From Lewinella sp. LCG006 (GTDB lineage Bacteria; Bacteroidota; Bacteroidia; Chitinophagales; Saprospiraceae), in the NCBI RefSeq assembly GCF_040784935.1, contig NZ_CP160680.1:6181802-6245801 (forward strand): a DNA stretch of 64,000 nucleotides. Reading direction: 5' to 3'. Positions 41,136 to 48,711 of this stretch are shown here, one piece after another. The notes under the pieces are model-generated. The model was not told the origin of the DNA, did not search any database, and saw nothing but the letters and a program-made list of their open reading frames with translations. Position 1 is the stretch's first letter, and the number at the start of each line of letters is the position of its first letter. The translations under genes and the position numbers were made by a program.

Positions 41136-42008
41136 TCATCTCCGCACCACCAGCATCAACCTCGCCGTCTTAGGAATAATCACATTCGCAACACGATCCA
41201 CCAATCGCCATAGGGAGAAAGGGAAATGCTTCAACAAGACATGCGTCCGCGCATGCAGGAGCACCTTATTCATAAAAGTACTTGTCCTTGCGCCCGCTCT
41301 CAGAGGAACGGGCAGCAATTCCCTAATGGACGTCGCTGTAAAGGAATGCAAATGTGCATGGTGCGGCGTGGGTTGGTTGCAATGTATGCAAAGACTGTAA
41401 GCTAGCTTTTCTGCATGAGGCGTGGTTACCACCATTACACCACCCGGTGCCAAAGCGGGTAGTAGTTTTTCTAAAAACAGGGCTGGATCAGCTACGTGTT
41501 CAATGATCTCACTAGCGACAATCAGGTCGAAGGTGCTTTCCTGAAAAGGTAAATGAAAAACATCGGCGACGACCCCATAGTGCCCTTCAAATGGATATCG
41601 GCCTACTGCTTTTTCCGGATTAACGGTGGAAATATCCATGGAATAAACTTCTACCCCCTGGTTGGCAAAATGAGCAGCTACCCAGGCAGATCCACAACCA
41701 ACATCCAATACTCGTTTGACTTGTTTAGGAGCTTGCGCCAAAATCATCTGATGAAGCCGCTCATTCTCATGCACCGCTGCGGGATCCTCCCAGGAGGCAA
41801 AATAATCGAAAGCCTCGGCATCTTTTTGGTAGTGATCCTGATAATCAAAAGACGACAAGCCCTCCCCTTCTTTTTTAGGCAACAGCCGAATAACTCCTTT
41901 ATCCAAAGCGTAAGTCATCTCCCCATCTTCCGATGAGAGTGCCTCACCCGACGGGCTCCAGTAAAGGGCTTGCCCTGCATCAGGGTCTTGAAACACCGAT
42001 TTTGTCAT
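41136..42008 (-). CDS. Class I SAM-dependent methyltransferase
   Basis: A 290-residue cytoplasmic protein. A short N-terminal beta-rich portion (about 1-50, YWSPSGEALSSEDGEM) precedes a Rossmann methyltransferase core: SAM-binding RVLDVGCGSAWVAAHFA (near residue 100), acidic loop VYSMDIS, then DLIVASEIIEHVADP and a PGGVMVVTTPH strand. This matches the UbiE/COQ5-like Methyltransf_11 group, which acts on varied small molecules or glycans. The substrate is unknown. It lies 2 bp downstream of a 69-residue single-pass membrane protein on the same strand, suggesting co-expression. The C-terminal basic tail (KTARLMLVVRR) is unremarkable. Confidence 0.8.
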   Translation of the reverse strand: MTKSVFQDPDAGQALYWSPSGEALSSEDGEMTYALDKGVIRLLPKKEGEGLSSFDYQDHYQKDAEAFDYFASWEDPAAVHENERLHQMILAQAPKQVKRVLDVGCGSAWVAAHFANQGVEVYSMDISTVNPEKAVGRYPFEGHYGVVADVFHLPFQESTFDLIVASEIIEHVADPALFLEKLLPALAPGGVMVVTTPHAEKLAYSLCIHCNQPTPHHAHLHSFTATSIRELLPVPLRAGARTSTFMNKVLLHARTHVLLKHFPFSLWRLVDRVANVIIPKTARLMLVVRR

Positions 42009-42010
42009 GT

Positions 42011-42220
42011 TTACTCAATAAGATTAATAGAATCCAGCGGAATAGAATCCGTAGACACGGGAACTGATTCTTCCATACCAAAGGGAACGCCTAGTTTCCA
42101 GTGTCGATAAACAGCAATACCGGTGAAGAACAAAATCAAAATAGCGCCATAAAGTGTTAACTTAGGACCAAAGATATTCCCGATATACGCTCCATCGAAG
42201 GGATCTCGTTTTTCAGACAT
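42011..42220 (-). CDS. Small single-pass membrane protein
   Basis: A 69-residue protein, not recognised. A polar N-terminus (MSEKRDPFDGAYIG) precedes one hydrophobic helix (about residues 20-38, KLTLYGAILILFFTGIAVY) and an acidic Ser-rich tail. It is the first gene of a two-gene unit with the methyltransferase, 2 bp apart, and divergent from htrA across 64 bp. The N-in orientation fits the positive-inside rule poorly on one side (YRHWK follows the helix), so topology is unclear. Confidence 0.6.
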   Translation of the reverse strand: MSEKRDPFDGAYIGNIFGPKLTLYGAILILFFTGIAVYRHWKLGVPFGMEESVPVSTDSIPLDSINLIE

Positions 42221-42284
42221 AGTAACTGTGTTGTAGAACTTCTGTTTTCACGCAAATTTTGCCTAAATTTCGCAAAATAATTTT

Positions 42285-43721
42285 ATGACGACCCGACAAA
42301 TTACTTTTACTATCCTCTGTTCGCTCATGAGTGCATTAGTAGCAGTAGGCTTGTACCGCTGGTTAGTGCCTCAGCAGCAGGTTGTTATCCGAGAAAGTGC
42401 CGAGGCGCGCTATGCCAGTCAGCAAGATCTACTCAATGGTATTCGACCTCGAACTTTTCTATCCAGCTCGCCGACCAGCTTCACCAAGGCTGCTGAAGCC
42501 ATCACACCGGCGGTCGTCTTTATCCGCTCTTACCAATCGTCAGGTAGTGGTTTTCTGCGGCGTTCACGCCCCGAAGTGAGTAGTTCTTCTGGTTCAGGTG
42601 TAATAATTTCTGCGGATGGCTACATTGTTACCAATAATCATGTCGTAGAAGGAGGCCAGCGTTTTGAAGTCACCCTTAGTGATAAACGAGAATACGTTGC
42701 TGAAATCATCGGCACTGACCCTTCTACCGACCTTGCGCTGCTACGCATTGAAGATACCAAGCTACCCAACATTGAACTAGGCAATTCAGATAGTCTCTTA
42801 GTGGGAGAATGGGTTTTAGCCGTAGGCAATCCTTTCAACCTGGAAAGTACCGTGACCGCCGGCATCGTCAGTGCCAAGGGGCGAAATATTGATATTCTGG
42901 ATGGGCAAGATCGTATAGAATCCTTTATTCAAACCGATGCCGTTGTTAATCCTGGCAATAGCGGAGGCGCCTTGGTCAATACCAACGGGGAACTGGTAGG
43001 TATCAATACGGCCATCATAACCCGTTCGGGAGGGTATGAAGGCTACTCCTTTGCGGTACCCGTCAACCTTGTACGAAAGATTGTCAAAGATCTAAGAGAT
43101 TACGGCACTGTACAAAGAGGCCTACTGGGCGCTTTCATCACCGATGTTACCGCAGCGGTTGCGGAAGAAAAAAAACTACCTTCCGTAGCTGGGGTTTTGA
43201 TCTCCAGAATCACCGATGATAGTGGTGCTGATAATGCTGGCTTACAAGTAGGTGATGTGATCATCGGGATCAACGGCACAGAAGTACTTGCCGTTCCGGC
43301 ATTGCAGGAAATCCTCGGGCAGCTGCGACCAGGCGACCAAATTCGGTTAAAATACTTGCGGAACGGAAAAGAAAAAGAAGTAGACATTGTCTTAAAAAAT
43401 AAACTTAATAGTACCTCTCCTCTATCATCCAGCGAAGAACAACTCTTGCATCAATTAGGGTTTGAACTACGCAATTTAAGCCGGGAGGAGCGAAAACGCA
43501 CCGGTACCGAAGGAGCTAAAGTGATGAGTATTTTCCGCAACAGTGAGGTAGAAAGTACAAACATGGAACCTGGCTTTATCATTACTTCCATCAACGACCA
43601 TCGCGTCAGTGACTTAAATGATGCCATCCGCATCCTCAAGCGTGGCAGTGGAAAAATGGTATTAAGAGGCGTATACGAAAGTTACGAAGGAGAATATTTT
43701 TACACCTTTGAAAAGCCATAG
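42285..43721 (+). CDS. HtrA/Deg-type periplasmic serine protease
   Basis: A 478-residue S1C protease with an N-terminal membrane anchor or uncleaved signal (about residues 7-27). The chymotrypsin-like domain carries the triad His119 (TNNHVV), Asp149 (STDLALL) and Ser226 (GNSGGAL). Two PDZ domains follow (about 280-375, VGDVIIGINGTEV; and about 395-478, GFIITSINDHRV). It degrades or refolds damaged envelope proteins and belongs with DegP/DegQ/DegS; which one is not clear. It is divergent from the small membrane protein gene. A long hairpin directly after the stop may end the transcript. Confidence 0.9.
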   Translation: MTTRQITFTILCSLMSALVAVGLYRWLVPQQQVVIRESAEARYASQQDLLNGIRPRTFLSSSPTSFTKAAEAITPAVVFIRSYQSSGSGFLRRSRPEVSSSSGSGVIISADGYIVTNNHVVEGGQRFEVTLSDKREYVAEIIGTDPSTDLALLRIEDTKLPNIELGNSDSLLVGEWVLAVGNPFNLESTVTAGIVSAKGRNIDILDGQDRIESFIQTDAVVNPGNSGGALVNTNGELVGINTAIITRSGGYEGYSFAVPVNLVRKIVKDLRDYGTVQRGLLGAFITDVTAAVAEEKKLPSVAGVLISRITDDSGADNAGLQVGDVIIGINGTEVLAVPALQEILGQLRPGDQIRLKYLRNGKEKEVDIVLKNKLNSTSPLSSSEEQLLHQLGFELRNLSREERKRTGTEGAKVMSIFRNSEVESTNMEPGFIITSINDHRVSDLNDAIRILKRGSGKMVLRGVYESYEGEYFYTFEKP

Positions 43722-43725
43722 TGGC

Positions 43726-43778
43726 AGCTTGGGCTTCAGCCCGAGCATATAACTCACGCTCGGGCTGAAGCCCAAGCT
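43726..43778. repeat. Perfect 21-bp inverted repeat after htrA
   Basis: Arms 43726-43746 and 43758-43778 are perfect reverse complements around an 11-nt loop (AGCTTGGGCTTCAGCCCGAGC is the left arm minus nothing but its partner is not repeated here). Each arm also contains the smaller palindrome GGGCTGAAGCCC or its complement. The same core CGGGCTGAAGCCCA occurs at 23873-23886. It may serve as a terminator for htrA, but there is no T-run, so a dispersed palindromic repeat is as likely. Confidence 0.65.
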
Positions 43779-43806
43779 ACACTCCGTTTCCTAACCAAAC
43801 CTAATC

Positions 43807-45441
43807 ATGAGTAAAAAAGAAATTGAGCGTAATAAGAACGAAGACGAAATGAAGCTGCTGCTCTCGCGTAGGCAGCATCGGCTAGATAAAATCCACCTGG
43901 GTGGTGGGGAGGCAAAAATTGCGAAACTCCATAAAAAAGGTAAAATGACCGCCCGTGAGCGTGTTGATTACCTGGTTGATGAAGGAAGTGCTTTTCTCGA
44001 AATCGGTGCTTTTGCAGGGTATGAAATGTACAAGGAATATGGAGGTTGCCCGGGCGGCGGCGTGCTTGTAGGTATAGGTTATGTGAGCGGTCGGCAATGT
44101 ATGATTATTGCCAATGATGCGACCGTAAAGGCAGGGGCCTGGTTTCCTATTACGGGCAAAAAAAACCTTAGAGCGCAAGAAATTGCGATGGAGAACCGCC
44201 TTCCCATCATCTACCTGGTAGATAGTGCAGGGGTATTTCTTCCAATGCAAGATGAAATCTTTCCTGACAAAGAACATTTCGGACGGATTTTTCGCAACAA
44301 TGCCAAAATCAGTAGCATGGGCATTCCTCAAATTGCCGCTATCATGGGCAGTTGTGTGGCCGGTGGTGCTTATCTGCCCATTATGAGCGACGAAGCACTC
44401 ATTGTTGAAGGCACAGGCTCCATTTTTCTTGCGGGGCCCTATCTGGTCAAAGCCGCCATTGGGGAAGAAGTCGACCAGGAAACCCTTGGCGGTGCCAGTA
44501 CCCATAGTGAGATCAGTGGTGTCACGGATTACAAATGCCCTGATGACCCAAGCTGTTTAGACACCATTAAAGATTTGGTCAAGCAAATGGGGCATTTCCC
44601 TAAAACGGGTTTTGATCGAATTGCTGCTGCTCCTCCCCTGGGTGAACCCGATGATCTGCTGCGCGTGTTTCCCGAAAATAGAACGACGCCTTACGCTACC
44701 AAAGAGCTCCTACAACATATCGTAGATGATGGAAAATTGACGTACTACAAGGATGGTTACGGCAAAACCATGATTTGTGCCTACGCTCGCATTGATGGCT
44801 GGTCGGTGGGCATTGTCGCCAACAACCGTGAAATTGTACGTTCAGCAAGTGGTGAAACGCAGTTTGGTGGTGTCATCTACAGTGATTCTGCCGACAAGGC
44901 CGCTCGCTTTATTATGAATTGCAATCAGAAAAAAATACCGCTGGTATTTTTACATGACGTCTCTGGCTTCATGGTTGGTTCCCGATCCGAACATGGAGGT
45001 ATCATTAAAGATGGTGCTAAAATGGTCAATGCCGTGAGCAACAGCACCGTCCCTAAGTTTTCGATTATCATGGGGAATAGCTACGGTGCTGGCAATTACG
45101 CCATGTGCGGAAAAGCTTATGATCCACGTTTGATTGTTGCCTGGCCTACGGCCAAGATTGCGGTTATGGGGGGTGCCCAGGCAGCCAAAACTTTGCTCCA
45201 AATCCAGGTGGCTACCCGCAAAGCCAAGGGAGAAAAAGTGAGCGCCAACGAAGAAAATGAACTCCTGGAAAAAATCCAGAATCGCTACGATGAACAAACA
45301 ACTCCCTACTACGCTGCTTCGCGCCTTTGGGTAGATGCCATCATTGATCCGCGCGAAACCCGCACCTGGATCAGCGAAGGCATAAAAGCGGCAGACATGG
45401 CTCCGATAGAAACCTTCAACCCGGGCGTCATTCAAACCTAG
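43807..45441 (+). CDS. Acyl-CoA carboxylase beta (carboxyltransferase) subunit
   Basis: A 544-residue biotin-dependent carboxyltransferase that moves CO2 from carboxybiotin to an acyl-CoA. The two crotonase-fold halves are clear: N-terminal MTARERVDYLVDEGSAFLE and GSCVAGGAYLPIMSDEALIV with the acyl-CoA oxyanion glycines, and C-terminal GIIKDGAKMVNAVSN and MGNSYGAGNYAMCGKAYDP. Propionyl-, methylcrotonyl- and related acyl-CoA carboxylases share this form, and I cannot settle the substrate. The alpha subunit (biotin carboxylase) is not adjacent; accC at 10621 is a possible partner. Several small membrane-protein genes follow on the same strand starting 17 bp downstream. Confidence 0.88.
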   Translation: MSKKEIERNKNEDEMKLLLSRRQHRLDKIHLGGGEAKIAKLHKKGKMTARERVDYLVDEGSAFLEIGAFAGYEMYKEYGGCPGGGVLVGIGYVSGRQCMIIANDATVKAGAWFPITGKKNLRAQEIAMENRLPIIYLVDSAGVFLPMQDEIFPDKEHFGRIFRNNAKISSMGIPQIAAIMGSCVAGGAYLPIMSDEALIVEGTGSIFLAGPYLVKAAIGEEVDQETLGGASTHSEISGVTDYKCPDDPSCLDTIKDLVKQMGHFPKTGFDRIAAAPPLGEPDDLLRVFPENRTTPYATKELLQHIVDDGKLTYYKDGYGKTMICAYARIDGWSVGIVANNREIVRSASGETQFGGVIYSDSADKAARFIMNCNQKKIPLVFLHDVSGFMVGSRSEHGGIIKDGAKMVNAVSNSTVPKFSIIMGNSYGAGNYAMCGKAYDPRLIVAWPTAKIAVMGGAQAAKTLLQIQVATRKAKGEKVSANEENELLEKIQNRYDEQTTPYYAASRLWVDAIIDPRETRTWISEGIKAADMAPIETFNPGVIQT

Positions 45442-45458
45442 GAAAAAAAACCTCTGCT

Positions 45459-45578
45459 ATGGATAAAACAGCCCTCAGAGATTGGCTTAAAAAATTCGGG
45501 ATCGCTGGTTTTCTCTTTTTCTTCTTGAAGGGACTAGCCTGGATTGCTGTCTTTGTGGGGCTGATTAAGTGTACATAG
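45459..45578 (+). CDS. 39-residue small membrane protein
   Basis: A 39-codon frame (ATG 45459, TAG 45576-45578) starting MDKTALRDWLKKFG, then a single hydrophobic helix with a phenylalanine run (FLFFFLKGLAWIAVFVGL) and a short IKCT tail. An amphipathic basic start followed by one helix is typical of real small membrane proteins. It lies 17 bp after the carboxylase gene on the same strand and is followed by two further small membrane-protein genes. Not recognised; no function proposed. Confidence 0.6.
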   Translation: MDKTALRDWLKKFGIAGFLFFFLKGLAWIAVFVGLIKCT

Positions 45579-45630
45579 AATATAGACAAAATTACATTTG
45601 TACTAATTCTTAATCACCCTGCTAAGCAAT

Positions 45631-45867
45631 ATGAAAATCAGATCCACCAAAGGCCAAAAAGAAGTGCCTAATGCCGTAGACAAATTCGTTGGCTACACCA
45701 AAAATTCTTATCGTAGCTTTCAGGACTATGTGGCTTTCCGAGACGATGATCCCCTGTGGATGTTGACCTATAAAATTGGTTTGCAGTTTTTGGGCTTCTT
45801 ACTGATGCTTATACTTTCTCCTTTTCTGGTTTTAGGGCTCACGATCGCCATTGCTGCAGTTTTATGA
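45631..45867 (+). CDS. Small single-pass membrane protein
   Basis: A 78-residue protein with a basic, soluble N-terminal half (MKIRSTKGQKEVPNAVDKF, YRSFQDYVAFRDDDP) and one long hydrophobic C-terminal helix (about residues 48-78, FLGFLLMLILSPFLVLGL). It overlaps the next gene by 4 bp (ATGA at 45864-45867), so the two are translationally coupled. I recognise the shape as a recurring small Bacteroidota membrane protein but cannot name a function. It is downstream of the carboxylase and 39-residue frames, possibly in one operon. Confidence 0.65.
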   Translation: MKIRSTKGQKEVPNAVDKFVGYTKNSYRSFQDYVAFRDDDPLWMLTYKIGLQFLGFLLMLILSPFLVLGLTIAIAAVL

Positions 45868-46220
45868 CTGCGAAGCAACATTATTCATTCGCTATTGCAT
45901 TGATTGGTGTCATAGCTTTGGTTCACCAGTATTCACAAAAAATACTCCACCTATCTGTACCTTGGATGAATGCTTATTTGGATGATATTCTCTGCATGCC
46001 ACTTTTTTTAGCCATTTGGCAATGGGAAAAGCAGCTGTTCTGGAAAACGCTTTATCTCCGTAAAAAGGAGATAGCATTCTTTACTTGTTTTATCTTTATT
46101 CTCTTTGAGGGCATACTTCCTCATTATTCGATGTTGTTCACTGCCGACTGGCGAGATGGTCTGGCCTATTGCTGTGGTAGCAGTATTTTTTATCTGTTAC
46201 AAAAACTCACTCTTAAGTAA
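45864..46220 (+). CDS. Small polytopic membrane protein
   Basis: A 118-residue protein with about four hydrophobic segments (about residues 7-25, 40-55, 70-85 and 95-113), aromatic-rich (WQWEKQLFWKTLYL between the second and third). Proteins like this are annotated in Bacteroidota as putative magnesium-citrate transporters, but at this length and without a transporter motif I consider that name unsupported. Its start overlaps the preceding gene by ATGA, and its stop directly abuts the ATG of the next gene (46221), indicating a tight operon. Confidence 0.6.
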   Translation: MTAKQHYSFAIALIGVIALVHQYSQKILHLSVPWMNAYLDDILCMPLFLAIWQWEKQLFWKTLYLRKKEIAFFTCFIFILFEGILPHYSMLFTADWRDGLAYCCGSSIFYLLQKLTLK

Positions 46221-46463
46221 ATGGACAAAAAAGCCCTTAAACTGACACTTATACAGAAAATCACCTCTTGCGAAGACGAAGAGGTATTGTTGACCGTAGC
46301 AAAAATAATGGAGCAACTATCCACAACAGCACCATCCTCAGCAAATGCCTACTTGTTGGAAGCACTTTTAGGACCAGGTAAAACAACTTCTACCCCACCA
46401 CCGGTAAGTGATCAGGATATTGCCGACATCCAACAATCTATTGACGAAATTTTTGGTGAATAA
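46221..46463 (+). CDS. Orphan antitoxin-like small protein
   Basis: An 80-residue acidic protein. The N-terminal MDKKALKLTLIQKITSCEDEEVLLTVAKIMEQL and the acidic C-terminal helix (DQDIADIQQSIDEIFGE) follow the layout of small Bacteroidota proteins that precede RelE/ParE-type toxins. Here no toxin frame follows: the TAA stop (46461-46463) directly touches the start of an inverted-repeat element (46464-46626). The gene starts at the base after the stop of the preceding membrane protein. It may be an orphan, or a partner gene may have been lost. The antitoxin reading is inference by resemblance only. Confidence 0.5.
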   Translation: MDKKALKLTLIQKITSCEDEEVLLTVAKIMEQLSTTAPSSANAYLLEALLGPGKTTSTPPPVSDQDIADIQQSIDEIFGE

Positions 46464-46626
46464 TATACCCGGCACTAAGTGGTTTGGGAATATTATCGCA
46501 ACGTCATTTTCTGCTCTGAGAAGGCGAAAAACGTAGGCGAAGCCTAAGCTTCGGCGAGGCTTTTTAACGCAGTCAGAGTAGAAAAGGACAAGTGAGAATG
46601 TCCCAGACCACTTAGTAACGGGTATA
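46464..46626. repeat. 163-bp MITE-like element with long imperfect terminal inverted repeats
   Basis: The ends TATACCCGGCACTAAGTGGT and the reverse complement of the right end (TATACCCGTTACTAAGTGGT) match at 18 of 20 positions. The next 6 bp also match except for one base (TTGGGA/CTGGGA). Similarity continues inward (TTTTCTgCTCTGA against TTTTCTaCTCTGA). TA dinucleotides at both ends could be a mariner-type TA duplication. An inner hairpin (GGCGAAGCC...GGCGAGGC) lies at the centre. No open frame. The left end coincides with the stop codon of the antitoxin-like gene. Confidence 0.65.
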
Positions 46627-46633
46627 ACTACAA

Positions 46634-47002
46634 CTACTCCTTCTTCAAGAGCATGATTCGCTCTTTACCAAGCTCTTGCATCCGCAACTGTAAACTATCT
46701 GCGTTGAGCAAGACGATCTCCACGGCCTTCTCGCGGGAAATTTCCTGTGTCGTATCTGTGCTAAACAAATAAGGCCCATCTAAGCGGTAGGTACCTGCTT
46801 CTTCATAATTAAGGGTGCTATGAAAATAATAGTGCCCATCATTGGTGAATTCAAAGCGTATGCCGCTAAGATCAACAGCAAGACTATCCCCCTCTTCGGT
46901 AATCTCTACAGCTTTCCAATTTCCGGCAAGGTCTGTATTAGAATAGGGATCGCAAGCGCAAAAGGCAAAAGAAAACATCAGAATAGCAAGCGCAATTCTC
47001 AT
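46634..47002 (-). CDS. Lipocalin-like lipoprotein
   Basis: A 122-residue lipoprotein. The leader MRIALAILMFSFAFCACDP ends in a lipobox with the lipidated Cys at 15 or 17. The mature part has a short beta-barrel pattern (LAGNWKAVEITEEGDSL, GHYYFHSTLNYEEAGTYRL, PYLFSTDTT) like Bacteroidota lipocalin_4-type domains, which are of unknown ligand. A 16-residue in-frame extension to 47050 is less plausible because it disrupts the signal; the ATG at 47002 was chosen. It is the minus-strand gene immediately after nhaD in the same direction, 97 bp away. Confidence 0.65.
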   Translation of the reverse strand: MRIALAILMFSFAFCACDPYSNTDLAGNWKAVEITEEGDSLAVDLSGIRFEFTNDGHYYFHSTLNYEEAGTYRLDGPYLFSTDTTQEISREKAVEIVLLNADSLQLRMQELGKERIMLLKKE

Positions 47003-47098
47003 AATAAAGTTACGGTTAAGCATTAGAAAAACAGCTACTTCTGGCTCCAACTATATTTTGTTGAAGCCAGAAGTGATCGAGTATTACGAACTCAACCT

Positions 47099-48466
47099 CT
47101 AGTGAAGAAATTGGGCTAATAGCAGAAAAACGCCGGCACCAGCTAAGAAGCCAACAAGTGCCAACCAGGCAATTTTCTTAAAGTACCAAATGAAGTCGAT
47201 CCGTTCCATACCCATCGCAGCTACCCCGGCTGCAGATCCAATAATCAGCATCGAACCACCCGTACCCGCAGAATAGGCGATAAAATGCCAAAGCTTGGAA
47301 TCCTCCACAAATACACTGAGGTCATACATACCCATTGAGGCTGCCACAAGCGGAACATTGTCAATAACAGCAGATAAGAAACCAAGAATAACAACAACAA
47401 CATCTTGGTTAGGTATGGCTTCCTGAAGGCTTTCTGCCACAGAACGTAGGGCACCTACATTGCCAATAGCGATGGTTTCCAAAGCCGCTACCGCCATCAA
47501 TATTCCGAGGAAAAAGAGAATGGACGACATCTCAATTCTGCTGAGGGCCTTATGAGCAGAGAAGGCTACTTTACGCTCTTCCGTGAAGTCTTCCTCGGGG
47601 TGGATATACTCTGAAACCAACCAAACGACACCTAAACTCAGCATCATCCCTAAGTAAGGAGGCAAGTGGGTTATCGTCTTGAAAATAGGTACGAATACGA
47701 TCATCCCTAAGCCCAAAAACAACATGGTCTTACTACTTAGCAAACGATTATGTTCTGATTCGTTTGATTCTTCCACCTCAATCTCTCCCTGAAAAATGGG
47801 CAGCATACTTGCTATTAAAAAAGGAACAGCGAAACAAACAATAGAAGGAAGTACCAGGTTAGTAACCAGTCCACCCGTCGTCACCTGCCCCCCAATCCAG
47901 AGCATGGTTGTCGTTACATCACCGATAGGTGACCAGGCACCACCAGCGTTGGCAGCAATGACGACCAAGCCAGCGTACCACAACCTTTGCTTAGGGTTGT
48001 GAATCAGCTTACGAAGCAAAGTCACCAGTACGATTGTTGCAGTTAGGTTATCAATGATTGCAGATAAAACAAACGCCAGGAGACCGATGATCCAGAGCAG
48101 GCGCTTTTTGTTTTTGGTTTTTACCCAGTTTTTCAGGATTTCAAAACCACGGTGTAAATCAATGATTTCTACGATTGTCATCGCCCCGATCAGGAAGATC
48201 AGGATTTCTGCCGTTTTGCCTAAGTGATGCAACAATGCGTTTTTGAACCCCTCCGCAGCTTCTTCGCCGTGCCCGCCAACCATACTAAAAAGGTGTTCGT
48301 GGCTGTCTACGATGGAAAGATCTCCTCCGTTAAAGCCAATGGCTGCTAAAGCCCAACACAGCGCCCCCATGAGGAGTGCAGGTACCGTTTTATCAAGATG
48401 TAAGGGGTGTTCAAAAACAATGGTAAGATAACCGAGAATGAATACCAGAACAATTGCAGTAAGCAT
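47099..48466 (-). CDS. nhaD: NhaD-type sodium/proton antiporter
   Basis: A 455-residue inner-membrane protein with about twelve hydrophobic helices. NhaD exports Na+ (or Li+) in exchange for H+ at alkaline pH and is typical of marine bacteria. Family markers are LDKTVPALLMGALCWAL, LSAIIDNLTATIVLVTLLRKL (with conserved Asp-Asn-Leu), NAGGAWSPIGDVTTTMLWIGG and a second AVIDNVPLVAAS motif in the C-terminal half, reflecting the inverted repeat of the ion-transporter superfamily. Length is slightly shorter than enterobacterial-type NhaD (about 480). It is divergent from dus. Confidence 0.9.
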   Translation of the reverse strand: MLTAIVLVFILGYLTIVFEHPLHLDKTVPALLMGALCWALAAIGFNGGDLSIVDSHEHLFSMVGGHGEEAAEGFKNALLHHLGKTAEILIFLIGAMTIVEIIDLHRGFEILKNWVKTKNKKRLLWIIGLLAFVLSAIIDNLTATIVLVTLLRKLIHNPKQRLWYAGLVVIAANAGGAWSPIGDVTTTMLWIGGQVTTGGLVTNLVLPSIVCFAVPFLIASMLPIFQGEIEVEESNESEHNRLLSSKTMLFLGLGMIVFVPIFKTITHLPPYLGMMLSLGVVWLVSEYIHPEEDFTEERKVAFSAHKALSRIEMSSILFFLGILMAVAALETIAIGNVGALRSVAESLQEAIPNQDVVVVILGFLSAVIDNVPLVAASMGMYDLSVFVEDSKLWHFIAYSAGTGGSMLIIGSAAGVAAMGMERIDFIWYFKKIAWLALVGFLAGAGVFLLLAQFLH

Positions 48467-48634
48467 GGAGGTTTATTTAGCTGATAGTTAGGGAACCAAG
48501 GTTTAAAAAAAGTAGTTAGCAACATCACCTGACTACTATCTGTGGTAAAATTAAAGTTTTCCTCGGGCCAGCCAAATGTAGGAGGAAGTTTTATTTGCGG
48601 GAAGGGTAAATTCGTGCGAAAGTTCTTAATTGCG

Positions 48635-48665
48635 TTGCAATTCAGCACGTATTTAGGTATTTTTG
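48635..48665 (+). promoter_or_regulatory. Promoter of the dus gene
   Basis: TTG at 48635-48637, a 20-bp spacer, then a perfect -7 element TATTTTTG (48658-48665). Predicted start near 48669, about 43 bp upstream of the ATG. Matches the Bacteroidota primary-sigma consensus. Confidence 0.7.
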
Positions 48666-48711
48666 CCCCTTGCTTGTTTTGTCGGTAAACCAAAATTATT
48701 CGATCCGATTT

